33,413 nt of DNA from Salinivenus lutea (GTDB lineage Bacteria > Bacteroidota > Rhodothermia > Rhodothermales > Salinibacteraceae). The DNA is taken from contig NCRC01000035.1 in the NCBI GenBank assembly GCA_002894685.1, positions 1 to 33,413 of the forward strand. The letters run 5' to 3'. Below, piece after piece: positions 25,432 to 32,802 of the stretch. The translations under genes were made by a program, and so were the position numbers. Below the pieces are notes generated by a model. That model did not search any database. It saw only the letters and a program-made list of their open reading frames with translations, and was not told the DNA's origin. The number at the start of each line of letters is the position of its first letter. Within the stretch, counting starts at the first letter, position 1.

Positions 25432-25869
25432 ATGATCACGACCCCGAATGTCCTTGAGGCCATCCGCCAGCACGGCGCCGACGCCTACCCCGAGGAGGGC
25501 TGCGGCTTCCTGCTCGGCACCGTCACCGACGACGGCGACAACCGCGTCACGACGCTCCACCGGGCGGCGAATCGACGCGCGGAGAACCGCGAGCGGCGCT
25601 ATGAACTGACGGCGGACGATTACCGCGAGGCGGACGCAGCGGCGCACGAGCAGGAACTCGACGTGGTGGGCACCTACCACTCGCACCCCGATCATCCGGC
25701 CCGCCCCTCGGAGACGGACCTGGCGGAGGCCACCTTTCCCGGCTTCACCTACGTGATTGTATCGATCCACGACGGCGCGCCCGAGGACCTGACCGCCTGG
25801 TCCCTCGCTCCCGACCGCTCATCGTTTCAGCAGGAGGACATCATTCTGCCAGACCTGAAGAGGATATAG
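25432..25869 (+). CDS. mec: JAMM-family metalloprotease, Mec-like
   Basis: This 145-residue protein carries an exact JAMM zinc-protease motif: the Glu near residue 21-22 (YPEEGCGFLLG) and H83-S-H85, seven residues, S93-x-x-D96 in HSHPDHPARPSETD. In the CysO route, Mec clips cysteine off the C-terminus of CysO-cysteine. The position between cysM and cysO supports that role. It might instead act on another ubiquitin-like carrier. It is cytoplasmic, with no signal peptide. The 101-base gap from cysM holds an intergenic repeat, but the four genes run in one direction and may share a transcript. Confidence 0.88.
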   Translation: MITTPNVLEAIRQHGADAYPEEGCGFLLGTVTDDGDNRVTTLHRAANRRAENRERRYELTADDYREADAAAHEQELDVVGTYHSHPDHPARPSETDLAEATFPGFTYVIVSIHDGAPEDLTAWSLAPDRSSFQQEDIILPDLKRI

Positions 25870-26001
25870 CCTCCGGTTCCCGTTCCGAAGTGCCTGGATG
25901 CTCCGGATGCTTTGGATGCCTGGACGTTCGAGGACGCAACTCGCCCCCGTCCCCGCTTCCGTGCCTCCAAGCCTCCACGCCTTTGGGCCTCCACGCATCC
26001 G

Positions 26002-26121
26002 AACCTTCCAACGTTCAACCCTCTAACGCTCAACCTTCCAACGTTCAACCTTCCAACGTTCAACCTTCCAACGTTCAACCTTCCAACGCTCAACCCTCCA
26101 ACGCTCAACCCTCCAACGCTC
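26002..26121. repeat. Eight-unit 15-bp tandem repeat upstream of cysO
   Basis: Eight contiguous 15-base units fill 120 bases with consensus AACCYTCCAACGYTC. Units 1, 3, 4 and 5 are identical (AACCTTCCAACGTTC); the others differ at one to three sites, mostly T/C. A partial ninth unit (AACG) ends 6 bases before the cysO start. The tract replaces the usual 5' untranslated region of cysO. The core AACGTT is palindromic, so each unit could bind a dimeric protein or form small structures. Confidence 0.92.
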
Positions 26122-26131
26122 AACGCCTACC

Positions 26132-26425
26132 ATGCCGACCACCGAAGCAACGACCGTCACCATCCGCATTCCCACCCCGCTCCGCTCCGCCACCGATGGC
26201 GCGTCGACCGTCGAGGTAGAGGGCACCACCGTCAATGACGCCCTCCGCACGCTCGTCGACCGATACCCTGAGCTCAAGGACAACCTCTACAACGAGGATG
26301 ATGAGCTCCGCCAGTTCGTGAACATCTACGTGGGCGACGACGACATCCGCTTCGGCGACGGCGTAGAGACCCCACTGGAGGGGGGCGACGAAGTCTCCAT
26401 CGTGCCCTCCATCGCCGGGGGATGA
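26132..26425 (+). CDS. cysO: CysO-like ThiS/MoaD-type sulfur carrier protein
   Basis: This 97-residue ubiquitin-fold protein ends in Gly-Gly (VPSIAGG), the residue pair that is adenylated and then turned into a thiocarboxylate. Internal family segments are TVNDALRTLVDRYPELKDNL and FVNIYVGDDDIRFGDG, and it ends GGDEVSIVPSIAGG. The length and C-terminus match the CysO group better than short ThiS. In the pathway it is loaded by MoeZ, gives its sulfur to CysM, and is freed of cysteine by Mec; all three genes are adjacent. Its start lies just after the 15-bp tandem repeat. A MoaD-like role in molybdopterin synthesis cannot be fully excluded, but no molybdopterin genes are nearby. Confidence 0.88.
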   Translation: MPTTEATTVTIRIPTPLRSATDGASTVEVEGTTVNDALRTLVDRYPELKDNLYNEDDELRQFVNIYVGDDDIRFGDGVETPLEGGDEVSIVPSIAGG

Positions 26426-26550
26426 GACGCCCCGGCCCAGAGCGTCCTCGCCCTCCGTCCTGCCCGGGTCCAAGTCATTTGCACTTGCCCAAACGACGGA
26501 TGTATTGCGTGCTGCGGATTCCGTGACGACCGCCTCGCCATCTGCCTGCG

Positions 26551-26604
26551 ATACGCAATGCGCACCCCAAAATACGCAATACGAAATACGCAACCCGCAA
26601 TACG
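26551..26604. repeat. Intergenic ACGCAATACGAAATACG-type repeat, copy 2 (inverted)
   Basis: The cysO-moeZ gap contains repeated ATACGCAA/TACGAAATACGC words. The 16 bases ATACGCAATACGAAAT at 26572-26587 are the exact reverse complement of copy 1 at 25336-25351. The two copies flank mec and cysO in opposite orientation. Confidence 0.65.
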
Positions 26605-26632
26605 ACCCCCAAAGCAACCGACCCACTCCAAC

Positions 26633-27841
26633 ATGGCCACAACCACCGCAGCCCCGGACCAGCAACAAGCCGACCTGTCGCCGGAGGAGTTACAGCGCTA
26701 CAGCCGGCACCTCACGCTCCCCGAGTTCGGGAAAGAGGGGCAGGAGAAGCTCAAGAATTCCTCCGTCCTGCTCGTGGGGGCCGGAGGGCTTGGCTCGCCG
26801 GCGGCCACCTACCTCGCCGCCGCGGGCGTGGGCCGCATCGGCCTCGTCGATTTCGATACGGTAGAGGCCTCCAACCTTCAGCGGCAGATTCTCTACGGCA
26901 GCAGCGACGTGGGCCGTCCCAAGCTGGAGGCCGCCTCCGAGCGACTCAACGACCTTAACCCGCACGTCGACGTCGAGCGGCACGAGGTGCGCCTCACGAG
27001 CGACAACGCGCTCGACATCATTGACGACTACGACGTGGTGGCCGACGGGACCGACAACTTCCCCACCCGCTACCTCGTCAACGACGCCTGCGTGATGACG
27101 GGGACGCCCAACGTCTATGCCTCCATCTTCCGCTTTGAGGGCCAGGTGTCGGTCTTTGCCACCGAAGACGGCCCCTGCTACCGCTGCCTCTACGAGGAGC
27201 CGCCCCCACCCGGCCTCGTCCCCTCCTGCGCCGAGGGCGGCGTGCTCGGCATCCTGCCGGGCCTCATCGGCACACTGCAGGCCACCGAGGTCATCAAGCT
27301 GCTCACGGGCATGGGCACCCCGCTCATCGGCCGACTGCTGATGGTGGAAACCCTGGAGATGAACTTCCGCACCGTCAACGTGCCCACCAACCCCGACTGC
27401 CCCGTCTGCGGCGACGACCCCTCGGTCACGGAACTGATCGACTACGAGGCGTTTTGCGGAATTCCGCAGTCCGACACCTCCGCGAACGGAACCGACGACA
27501 CTATGGCCGACAACGACCGTGTGCCCGAAACCACCGTCCAGCAACTCAAGCAGAAGCGCGACGCGGACGACGCCCCCTTCGTGCTCGACGTCCGCGAACC
27601 GTACGAGGCCGAAATCGCCAGCCTGGGCGCCGACCAACTCATCCCGGTCGACCAGCTCGAAGACCGGCTGGACGAACTGGGCGTTGACAAAGACGAGGAA
27701 TTCGTGGTCCACTGCCGGTCCGGGGGACGGTCGGAGAAGGCCACCCGCATGCTGCGCAAGAAGGGCTACAAGGCGTCGAACCTGAAGGGCGGCGTCCTGG
27801 CCTGGAGCGACGAAATCGACCCGGACGTGCCGCAGTACTAA
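26633..27841 (+). CDS. moeZ: MoeZ-like adenylyltransferase/sulfurtransferase (ThiF-rhodanese fusion)
   Basis: This 402-residue protein has an E1-like ThiF/MoeB domain (about 15-270) and a C-terminal rhodanese domain (about 300-400). The nucleotide loop is GAGGLGSP (49-56), and the adenylation region includes ADGTDNFPTRYLVND. Zinc ligands are C182/C185 (CYRC) and C256/C259 (CPVC). The rhodanese active cysteine is C361 in HCRSGGRS. Such fusions adenylate the Gly-Gly end of a carrier and pass sulfur to it as a thiocarboxylate. With cysO just upstream, it is the likely CysO-activating enzyme; it may also serve MoaD. The ATG at 26633 starts the family-like sequence; a longer frame from 26558 runs through an intergenic repeat and is rejected. 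A terminator follows, closing the cluster. Confidence 0.93.
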   Translation: MATTTAAPDQQQADLSPEELQRYSRHLTLPEFGKEGQEKLKNSSVLLVGAGGLGSPAATYLAAAGVGRIGLVDFDTVEASNLQRQILYGSSDVGRPKLEAASERLNDLNPHVDVERHEVRLTSDNALDIIDDYDVVADGTDNFPTRYLVNDACVMTGTPNVYASIFRFEGQVSVFATEDGPCYRCLYEEPPPPGLVPSCAEGGVLGILPGLIGTLQATEVIKLLTGMGTPLIGRLLMVETLEMNFRTVNVPTNPDCPVCGDDPSVTELIDYEAFCGIPQSDTSANGTDDTMADNDRVPETTVQQLKQKRDADDAPFVLDVREPYEAEIASLGADQLIPVDQLEDRLDELGVDKDEEFVVHCRSGGRSEKATRMLRKKGYKASNLKGGVLAWSDEIDPDVPQY

Positions 27842-27871
27842 TGCCATCCGACGACACCGGCGGACCTCCAC

Positions 27872-27905
27872 GGGGCCGTGGCGCACAGCCGCGGCCCCTT
27901 TTTTC
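27872..27905 (+). terminator. Intrinsic terminator after moeZ
   Basis: GGGGCCGTGGC (27872-27882) pairs with GCCGCGGCCCC (27888-27898) with one mismatch, followed by a T run from 27899. It ends the cysM-moeZ cluster. Confidence 0.88.
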
Positions 27906-27920
27906 TTGTTCCGCAGGGGA

Positions 27921-28283
27921 CTACGGCGTCATCACGCTCTTCACCTGCGCCTGACTGAAGGCCCGATCCGAATCGATCGTCCCGCTGAAGTCCATAGAAT
28001 CCTGTGCGGGAATATTCTCCACCTCAATCCGCACCGTCTCAATCTCCGACCCGCTGTCGTCGTAGAGCGCCACCTCCACCTGCGCGATGGAGATCGACTT
28101 CGCTCCGGTGTTGACGAGGGTCCCCGTGAACGCCCGCTGTCCGCCCGGCGTTTGCACGAGCCGCGGATTGGTGATCTCCACGTTGTCGGCTCCGTCCCCG
28201 GATTCGCACGCCCCGAGCACGACGGCCCCTCCCAGAAGAAGGAGCGAGAGGAACAGCTCGCGAGAACGCCGCCGAAAGATCAT
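27921..28283 (-). CDS. Small lipoprotein with FxLYD-like domain
   Basis: With the start at 28283 this is a 120-residue lipoprotein. Residues 1-25 form a signal peptide (arginine-rich start, leucine core) ending in a lipobox VVLGAC, so the mature N-terminal Cys should be lipidated. The rest is a single beta-sandwich domain with LVNTGAKSISIAQVEVALYD and PAQDSMDFSGTID, like the FxLYD domain found in many exported proteins of unknown role. A longer upstream frame has no signal-peptide character. It converges with moeZ. No function can be assigned. Confidence 0.75.
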   Translation of the reverse strand: MIFRRRSRELFLSLLLLGGAVVLGACESGDGADNVEITNPRLVQTPGGQRAFTGTLVNTGAKSISIAQVEVALYDDSGSEIETVRIEVENIPAQDSMDFSGTIDSDRAFSQAQVKSVMTP

Positions 28284-28438
28284 CATCGTCGTATAAAGCA
28301 TCGGGGGAAAGCAGAAGACCGGACCACCGGCCGCTCGGGACGAAACCACACGCAGCGTAAGCACACGTCGGCCCCGCAGATCCCTCCAGCGGCCCGAAAC
28401 GTCCCGGTTTCTTGGAGAATCATCCCATCTCCTTCCGT

Positions 28439-31150
28439 TTAGGCCACGTCCTCCAGGTCCGCGAGATTGTCGCGAAGGCGCTTCAACTCGGCCGTCGCAT
28501 CCTCTTTCTTTTGCCGCTCGCGCTCCACGACCTCGTCGGGGGCCTTGTTCACAAACTGCCGGTTGTTGAGCTTCTTCTCGACGCTCGCCAAAAAGCCTTC
28601 TTTCTCCTCGATCTCATCGCGCAGGCGCTCGCGCTCCTGCTCCAGATCGATCATGCCGGCCAGCGGCACGAACACCTCGCAGCGCCCCACCACGACCGAC
28701 GCACTGGCCTTCGGCTTCTCGGCCCCCGGCGCGACCGTAAGGTCCGTGACGCTCGCCAGCTTGTCGAAGTAGTCGGCGTAGCTACGGATCGTGTCGGCCA
28801 GGGCATCGGCCTTCCGGGGCACGCTCACGGTGGCCTCAATTTCGTGCCCCAGGCCCACGCCGTAGTCGCTCTTGATGCCCCGCACGCCGGAGATCATCTC
28901 CTGAATGAGCTCGAACGTCTCCGCCGCCTCCTCGTCCATCAGGGAGTCGTTCGGCTCCGGCCAGTCGGCCACGATGCAGGCCTCTCCTGCCTCGCGGGGC
29001 CGCACCTTCCACCACAGCTCCTCGGTGATGAAGGGCATCAGCGGGTGCAGCAGCGTGAGGAGCGTCTCGTAGATCTCGGCCGCCAGGGCAATCTTGTCCT
29101 CGTCCATCGCCTCCCCGTACGGCGGCTTGATGAGCTCCAGGTACCAGTCGCAGTAGTCGCGCCAGAACACGTCGTAGACGCGCTCCGCAACCTCGTTGAG
29201 GCGGTAGCGATCGAGCGAGTCCTCGATGTCCTGAATGGCGGTGTGGAGGCGGTGGAGTATCCACTGCTCCGCCAGCTCCAGCTCCTCAAACGAGCGCTCG
29301 CGCCGGTAGTCGCGGGTCGGCACGCCGTCGTCCCGGTCCATGAACTGTCCGAAGACGTTGAAGGCGTTCCAGATCTTGTTGGCGAAGTTGCGCCCCATCT
29401 CGAACTTCGACGGCGCCAGCTTGATGTCCTGCCCCTGCGCGCACAGCAGCGTGAGGGTGAAGCGGGTGGCGTCGGCCCCGTACTGGTCCACCATCTCCAG
29501 CGGGTCGATGCCGTTGCCCAGGCTCTTCGACATCCAGCGCCCCTGCTCGTCCTTCACCATCCCGGTGATGAAGACGTTCTTGAACGGCGGCTCGCCGGTG
29601 AACTCGTAGCCCGCCATGATCATGCGGGCGATCCAGAAGAAGAGGATGTCGTAGCCGCTGACGAGAACGTCGGTCGGGTAGAACTTCTCCAGGTCGTCGG
29701 TCTCTTCGGGCCAGCCGAGCGTGGCGAAGGGCCAGAGCCAGGACGAGAACCACGTGTCGAGCACGTCGGTCTCCTGCACCATGCCCGCTTCCGGCTGGTC
29801 GATGCTCACCACGTAGCCCTGCTCGGGGTCCGGCTCGCCGTGCTCGTCGGTGTAGTACCACACCGGAATCCGGTGGCCCCACCAGAGCTGCCGGCTGATG
29901 CACCAGTCGCGGATGTTCTCCATCCAGCGAAAGTACTCGTTGGCCCAGCGGTCGGGAAAGAACTCGATCTCGCCCTCGCGCACCGCCTCAATCGCCGGCT
30001 CGGCCAGCGGCTCCATCTCCACGAACCACTGCCGCGAGATGAGCGGCTCAATCACCGCCTCGGAGCGCTCGGAGATCGGCACATTCATCATGTAGTCCTC
30101 CACGTCGACCAGCAGCCCCTCGGCCTCCAGGTCTTCCACAATCCGGTCGCGAGCCTCGAAGCGGTCCAGCCCCTCGTACGGGCCGCCGTTCTCGTTAATG
30201 GCCCCCTTCGGACTCATGATGGTGATCTTTTCGAGGTCGTGGTCCTCCCCGATCTCGAAGTCGGTCTCGTCGTGGGCCGGGGTCACCTTCAGCGCGCCGG
30301 TCCCGAAGTCGCTGTCGATGCGGTCGTCGGCGATGATCGGGATTTCGCGGCCCAGGAGGGGCAGAATCGCTGTCTGGCCCACGAGGTGCTCGTACCGCTC
30401 GTCGTCCGGGTGCACGGCGATGGCCGTGTCGCCGAGCATCGTCTCCGGCCGGGTGGTGGCGATCGTAACCGTTGACCGGCCGGTCGACGGTTTCCCAGAA
30501 TCATCTTTCAGCGGATACTCGACGTACCAGAGGTGGCCCTGTCGCTCTTCGTTTTCGACCTCCTCGTCGGAGAGGGCGGTCTCGTTTTCCGGGTCCCAGT
30601 TCACCAGGTAGTCGCCGCGGTAGATGAGGCCCTCCTCGTAGAGCTGCACGAAGACCTCCTGCACGGCCCGCGTAAAGCCCTCGTCCATCGTGAAGCGCTC
30701 GCGGCTCCAGTCGCACGAGTCGCCGAGGGTGCGCTTCTGGTCGAGGATGAGGTCGCCGTACTCTTCTTTCCAGGCCCACACCCGTTCCACAAACGCCTCG
30801 CGGCCAAGGTCGTGGCGCGTCTTGCCTTCCTCCTCGCGCAGGTTGCTCTCCACCGCGTTCTGCGTCGCGATGCCCGCGTGGTCGAGGCCCGGCATCCAGA
30901 GGGTGTCGTCGCCCTTCATGCGGTGGATGCGCGTGAGGGCGTCCTGGATGGAGTCCTGCAGCGCGTGGCCGATGTGCAGCCGCCCCGTCACGTTCGGGGG
31001 CGGCATCATGATGACGTGCGAGTCGGCGTCGCCGTCGGCGTCGGCCTCAAAGAAGCCGTTGTCCTCCCAGTATTCGTACCACTTGTCCTCGATGTCGGAC
31101 GGCTCGTAGGCGGTGCTCATCGAGGCGAGGGCGGGGGCGTCGTCGGCCAT
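28439..31150 (-). CDS. valS: Valyl-tRNA synthetase
   Basis: ValRS charges tRNA-Val and edits mischarged threonine. With the ATG at 31150 the protein has 903 residues, usual for the family. The HIGH motif is H59-I-G-H62 in PNVTGRLHIGHAL. The second ATP motif is M540-S-K-S543 in GRWMSKSLGNG, where Trp stands in place of the first Lys of KMSKS. The editing domain (about 190-360) includes TIATTRPETMLGDTAIAVHP and ALKVTPAHDETDFEIG. An anticodon-binding domain follows. A C-terminal coiled coil (LEQERERLRDEIEEKEGFLA onward) is the tRNA-binding arm typical of ValRS. An alternative start ten codons downstream (MSTAYEPSDIEDKWY) is equally plausible. The gene diverges from the DtxR-type regulator. Confidence 0.96.
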   Translation of the reverse strand: MADDAPALASMSTAYEPSDIEDKWYEYWEDNGFFEADADGDADSHVIMMPPPNVTGRLHIGHALQDSIQDALTRIHRMKGDDTLWMPGLDHAGIATQNAVESNLREEEGKTRHDLGREAFVERVWAWKEEYGDLILDQKRTLGDSCDWSRERFTMDEGFTRAVQEVFVQLYEEGLIYRGDYLVNWDPENETALSDEEVENEERQGHLWYVEYPLKDDSGKPSTGRSTVTIATTRPETMLGDTAIAVHPDDERYEHLVGQTAILPLLGREIPIIADDRIDSDFGTGALKVTPAHDETDFEIGEDHDLEKITIMSPKGAINENGGPYEGLDRFEARDRIVEDLEAEGLLVDVEDYMMNVPISERSEAVIEPLISRQWFVEMEPLAEPAIEAVREGEIEFFPDRWANEYFRWMENIRDWCISRQLWWGHRIPVWYYTDEHGEPDPEQGYVVSIDQPEAGMVQETDVLDTWFSSWLWPFATLGWPEETDDLEKFYPTDVLVSGYDILFFWIARMIMAGYEFTGEPPFKNVFITGMVKDEQGRWMSKSLGNGIDPLEMVDQYGADATRFTLTLLCAQGQDIKLAPSKFEMGRNFANKIWNAFNVFGQFMDRDDGVPTRDYRRERSFEELELAEQWILHRLHTAIQDIEDSLDRYRLNEVAERVYDVFWRDYCDWYLELIKPPYGEAMDEDKIALAAEIYETLLTLLHPLMPFITEELWWKVRPREAGEACIVADWPEPNDSLMDEEAAETFELIQEMISGVRGIKSDYGVGLGHEIEATVSVPRKADALADTIRSYADYFDKLASVTDLTVAPGAEKPKASASVVVGRCEVFVPLAGMIDLEQERERLRDEIEEKEGFLASVEKKLNNRQFVNKAPDEVVERERQKKEDATAELKRLRDNLADLEDVA

Positions 31151-31358
31151 GGGGGTAGGCGCTGCGATGTCGTGCAAGAACGTACGCTGAACAACACAAG
31201 GTAGCGGGAACCGTCGACGGATGCCGACGGCACAGTGCTGATTTTCCGGAATTTGAAACGGGCGAGGCCCCGTCCGTTTCCTGGCCGCCCGCGTAACATT
31301 GCTGCCCGCAGGGCGTTCGGAGGCGTGCAATGCCCTTCCGCCACCCGGTTCACGTCCC

Positions 31359-32021
31359 ATGCGGAGCCCGTCGATCGAGGATTACCTCAAAGTCGTCTAC
31401 AAGCTGGAAGAGCAGGACGGCCCGCCCGTCTCCACGGGCGACGTGGCGGAGGAGATGAACGTGTCCGGCGCCTCCGCCTCGAACATGATCAAGCGGCTCG
31501 ACGAGCTCGGGTTTCTGACGTACGAGGCGTATAAGGGCGCCACGCTCACTGATCCCGGCCGCACGGTGGCCCTGGAGGTGATTCGTCACCACCGCCTCCT
31601 CGAGCTCTACCTGAAGGAAGTGATGGGCTTTTCGTGGGACGAAATTCACGAGGAGGCCGAGATCCTGGAGCACCACATCTCCGAGCGGTTCGAGGACCGC
31701 ATCGAGGAAATGCTGGACCACCCCGAGCGCGACCCGCACGGCCACCCCATCCCGACCCGCGACGGCACCGTCGACGACCTGCCCACCCGCTCCCTCGCCG
31801 ATCTGACGACGGGCGACCGCGCCCACATCGACCACATTGCCGACGAGAGCGGCGAACTCCTCGACCTGCTGGAGCAACGCGGCCTGCTGCCCGGGGCCTC
31901 CGTCGAGGTCGTCGACACCCGCCCGCTCGACGGCCTGCTGGTCGTGGCCGTGGACGAGTCGGAACAGCTCATTGGGACGCCGGTCGCCCGAAAGGTCGTG
32001 GTCTCCTCCCCTGACCCATAG
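31359..32021 (+). CDS. DtxR/MntR-family metal-dependent transcription regulator
   Basis: This 220-residue protein is a metal-responsive repressor of the DtxR/IdeR/MntR family. The N-terminal winged helix reads IEDYLKVVYKLEEQDGPPVS, then VAEEMNVSGASASNMIKRL, the recognition helix. The metal-binding and dimer domain contains VIRHHRLLELYLKEV, EAEILEHHISERFED and DHPERDPHGHPIPT, with the family's His/Glu/Asp ligands. A C-terminal FeoA/SH3-like domain covers about 145-218. With iron or manganese bound it would repress metal-uptake genes or, for exporters, respond to excess. A DtxR-type operator lies upstream of the manganese-exporter-like gene about 0.7 kb downstream, suggesting a local regulon. 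Whether it senses Fe or Mn cannot be decided. Confidence 0.92.
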   Translation: MRSPSIEDYLKVVYKLEEQDGPPVSTGDVAEEMNVSGASASNMIKRLDELGFLTYEAYKGATLTDPGRTVALEVIRHHRLLELYLKEVMGFSWDEIHEEAEILEHHISERFEDRIEEMLDHPERDPHGHPIPTRDGTVDDLPTRSLADLTTGDRAHIDHIADESGELLDLLEQRGLLPGASVEVVDTRPLDGLLVVAVDESEQLIGTPVARKVVVSSPDP

Positions 32022-32035
32022 CTTCAACGTTCTCC

Positions 32036-32641
32036 ATGTCCCGCTCCCTCCCCCTCGTCCTGGGGCTCAGCGTCCTGCTCCTCGTGCTCGGGGCCGACTG
32101 CTCCGGCGATCGCGCCTCCCCCCTCGACGACCTGGCGGCGCGCTCCGCCGACTCGACCGTCGAGCGGGACGTCCCCTACGTGACCACGTCCGACTCGGTG
32201 GTCACCCGCATGCTTGAAATGGCGGAAGTCGCTCCCGGCGACGTGGTCTACGACCTTGGAAGCGGGGACGGGCGCATCGTCATCACCGCCGCCCAGCGGT
32301 ACCGCGCCCGCGGCGTCGGCATCGAGATCGACCCCGTCCGCATCCTGGAGGCCCGCGAGAAGGCACAGGCCGCCGGCGTGGCCGACCGGGTCACATTCCG
32401 CAAGAAGGACCTGTTCGAGGCCGACTTCAGCGACGCCGACGTCGTCACCCTCTACCTCCTCCCCTCGGTCAACAAGAAGCTGCGCCCGCTCCTGTTCGAG
32501 CAGCTCGAGCCGGGCACGCACGTCGTCTCCCACAACTTCAACATGGGCGCCTGGGCCCCCGACTCCACCGAAACCGTCGGGCCCAGTACCCTCTACCGGT
32601 GGACCATTCCAGAAACAGTCCCCGACTCGCTCACCCGGTAG
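32036..32641 (+). CDS. Class I SAM methyltransferase-fold protein with export-type N-terminus
   Basis: This 201-residue protein starts with a hydrophobic stretch (SLPLVLGLSVLLLVLGADCS) that looks like a signal peptide, perhaps of a lipoprotein, though the Asp before the Cys is not a standard lipobox. After a linker, a Rossmann-type methyltransferase follows: motif I VVYDLGSGDGRIVITAA, motif II GVGIEIDPVRILEAREKA, and motif IV region DADVVTLYLLPSV. It resembles the group of small DUF-like SAM methyltransferases with signal sequences in various bacteria. SAM is not known to be available in the periplasm, so either it stays anchored facing inside or the fold has another job. It lies 14 bases after the DtxR-type gene and is probably co-transcribed. 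Confidence 0.75.
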   Translation: MSRSLPLVLGLSVLLLVLGADCSGDRASPLDDLAARSADSTVERDVPYVTTSDSVVTRMLEMAEVAPGDVVYDLGSGDGRIVITAAQRYRARGVGIEIDPVRILEAREKAQAAGVADRVTFRKKDLFEADFSDADVVTLYLLPSVNKKLRPLLFEQLEPGTHVVSHNFNMGAWAPDSTETVGPSTLYRWTIPETVPDSLTR

Positions 32642-32692
32642 CGTCGGCCGCGCTCCTGGTCTCTCCTTCCCCCCGGCCTACGACTCGGAACG

Positions 32693-32710
32693 TTTTAGCC
32701 CTGGCTAAAA
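32693..32710. promoter_or_regulatory. DtxR/MntR-type operator before manganese exporter gene
   Basis: TTTTAGCC-CT-GGCTAAAA is a perfect 8-bp inverted repeat with a 2-base centre. Its layout (TTAG/CTAA half sites, 18 bases) resembles known DtxR-family boxes. It lies 92 bases before the exporter start, overlapping an AT-rich promoter-like stretch (TAAAATATATTGTTT), and about 0.7 kb after a DtxR-family gene start. Confidence 0.65.
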
Positions 32711-32802
32711 TATATTGTTTCCACAACAAATAGACACGGTCGAGCGCCCGGTGCTCGTTCCGACCGTCCGTCCTTGTTCGTTCATTCCGCGTCTCTTGTC
32801 TG

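Noticed and set aside
26002-26121. Tandem repeat considered as a CRISPR array
   Set aside because: Units are contiguous 15-mers with no unique spacers and no cas genes are nearby.
26023-26283. Minus-strand frame with repeating VERWK/VGRLN pentapeptides, like a pentapeptide-repeat protein
   Set aside because: The repeats are produced by the 15-bp DNA tandem repeat read in any frame, and the frame runs into cysO antisense; there is no pentapeptide-repeat consensus A(D/N)LXX.
28412-30475. 687-codon plus-strand frame opposite valS
   Set aside because: ValRS motifs on the minus strand are unambiguous; this frame has none.
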